Source: Reyranella sp. | Lineage (GTDB): Bacteria; Pseudomonadota; Alphaproteobacteria; Reyranellales; Reyranellaceae | Assembly: GCA_004296815.1 (NCBI GenBank) | Contig: SCVT01000593.1 | Location: 1 to 6,444, forward strand | Direction of reading: 5' to 3' | Length of the DNA stretch: 6,444 bases | Shown here: positions 6,087-6,444 of the stretch, piece by piece | Layout: the number at the start of each line of letters is the position of its first letter | How positions within the stretch are numbered: the first letter of the stretch is position 1 | Notes under the pieces: generated by a model | Seen by the model: the letters and a program-made list of their open reading frames with translations, nothing else | What the model was told of the DNA's origin: nothing | Databases searched by the model: none | Position numbers and translations under genes: made by a program

Positions 6087-6444
6087 TCTCGCCGACCCCG
6101 GCCCTTCGCGGCTCCTCGCGCCGCACCGCGGCGCTCCGGCTCCTGCAGCGGCGGCTGATCCAGGCCGTCCCGCTGATGCTGGGCGTCGTTGTCATCAATT
6201 TCTGCCTGATCCAGATGGCGCCGGGCAGCTTCCTCGAGCTGATGACGGCCGAGAACCAGGTGAGCGACCCGGCGACCGTGGCGCTGCTGCGCAAGACCTA
6301 CGGGCTCGAGGACCCGGTCTGGATGCAGCTCCTGAAATACATCTGGGCGCTGCTGCAGTTCGATTTCGGCTTTTCCTACCGGCAGAACATGCCGGTCATC
6401 CAGGCGATCTGGATCCATCTGCCCGCCACCATCCTGCTCATGGT
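6071..6444 (+). CDS. DppB-type ABC transporter permease, 5' portion (runs off right edge)
   Basis: From GTG 6071 the frame stays open for 124 codons to the window edge. After a short basic N-terminus (RRTAALRLLQRR), LIQAVPLMLGVVVINFCLIQMAPG (about 29-52) forms the first membrane span in the style of DppB/OppB permeases. Then comes the periplasmic segment LLRKTYGLEDPVWMQLLKYIWALLQFDFGFSY, where LRKTYGLEDP and DFGFSY correspond to the family's 'lr..lGLd.P' and 'GDlG.S' signatures. The fragment ends in HLPATILLMV, the beginning of the next span. DppB-type proteins form one half of the inner-membrane channel with a DppC-type partner, powered by one or two ATPases; those genes are expected further right. 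The start overlaps the binding-protein gene by 16 nt. The conserved EAA loop lies beyond the window, so that part cannot be judged. Confidence 0.88.
   Translation, partial: MAGELVSPTPALRGSSRRTAALRLLQRRLIQAVPLMLGVVVINFCLIQMAPGSFLELMTAENQVSDPATVALLRKTYGLEDPVWMQLLKYIWALLQFDFGFSYRQNMPVIQAIWIHLPATILLM

Noticed and set aside
1..6444. Mobile elements, CRISPR arrays, tRNA or rRNA genes
   Set aside because: I saw no regularly spaced repeats, transposase-like proteins, terminal inverted repeats or structured RNA genes; nearly all of the window is protein-coding on one strand.

Overview
The window is a GC-rich, tightly packed bacterial segment with every supported gene on the + strand. The codon bias (third positions mostly G or C), the Tat-type export signal, and a CoA-ligase/dehydrogenase/thioesterase set next to a peptide-type ABC transporter fit a metabolically versatile alphaproteobacterium (for example a Bradyrhizobium- or Reyranella-like soil organism). 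This placement is inferred from gene style only, since the window has no rRNA or other phylogenetic marker.

Layout, left to right. Positions 1-336 hold the 3' end of a VOC/glyoxalase-like gene. A 48-nt gap follows, containing a perfect 7-bp hairpin directly before a ribosome binding site. Then comes a run of closely linked genes: a DUF2817 M14-like zinc hydrolase (385-1476), an AMP-dependent acyl-CoA synthetase (1470-2969), a zinc-type medium-chain dehydrogenase/reductase that appears to have lost its zinc lobe (2972-3985), and a PaaI-like hotdog thioesterase (3982-4410). After a 59-nt gap with a strong Shine-Dalgarno, an exported family-5 ABC substrate-binding protein (4470-6086) overlaps by 16 nt the start of a DppB-type permease gene (from 6071), which runs off the right edge. 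The remaining transporter genes (second permease, ATPases) probably lie beyond the window.

The junctions (7-nt overlap, 2-nt gap, 4-nt overlap, 59-nt gap, 16-nt overlap) point to one operon from 385 to beyond 6444. A reasonable working model is an uptake-and-catabolism module. The binding protein and permease would import a peptide-like or amide-containing compound, the DUF2817 enzyme would cleave it, the ligase would activate a released carboxylic acid as a CoA thioester, the reductase would act on that or a related intermediate, and the thioesterase would release CoA. Each enzyme family is well supported; the shared substrate and the order of steps are inference. No mobile element, CRISPR array, tRNA, rRNA or long non-coding stretch is visible.
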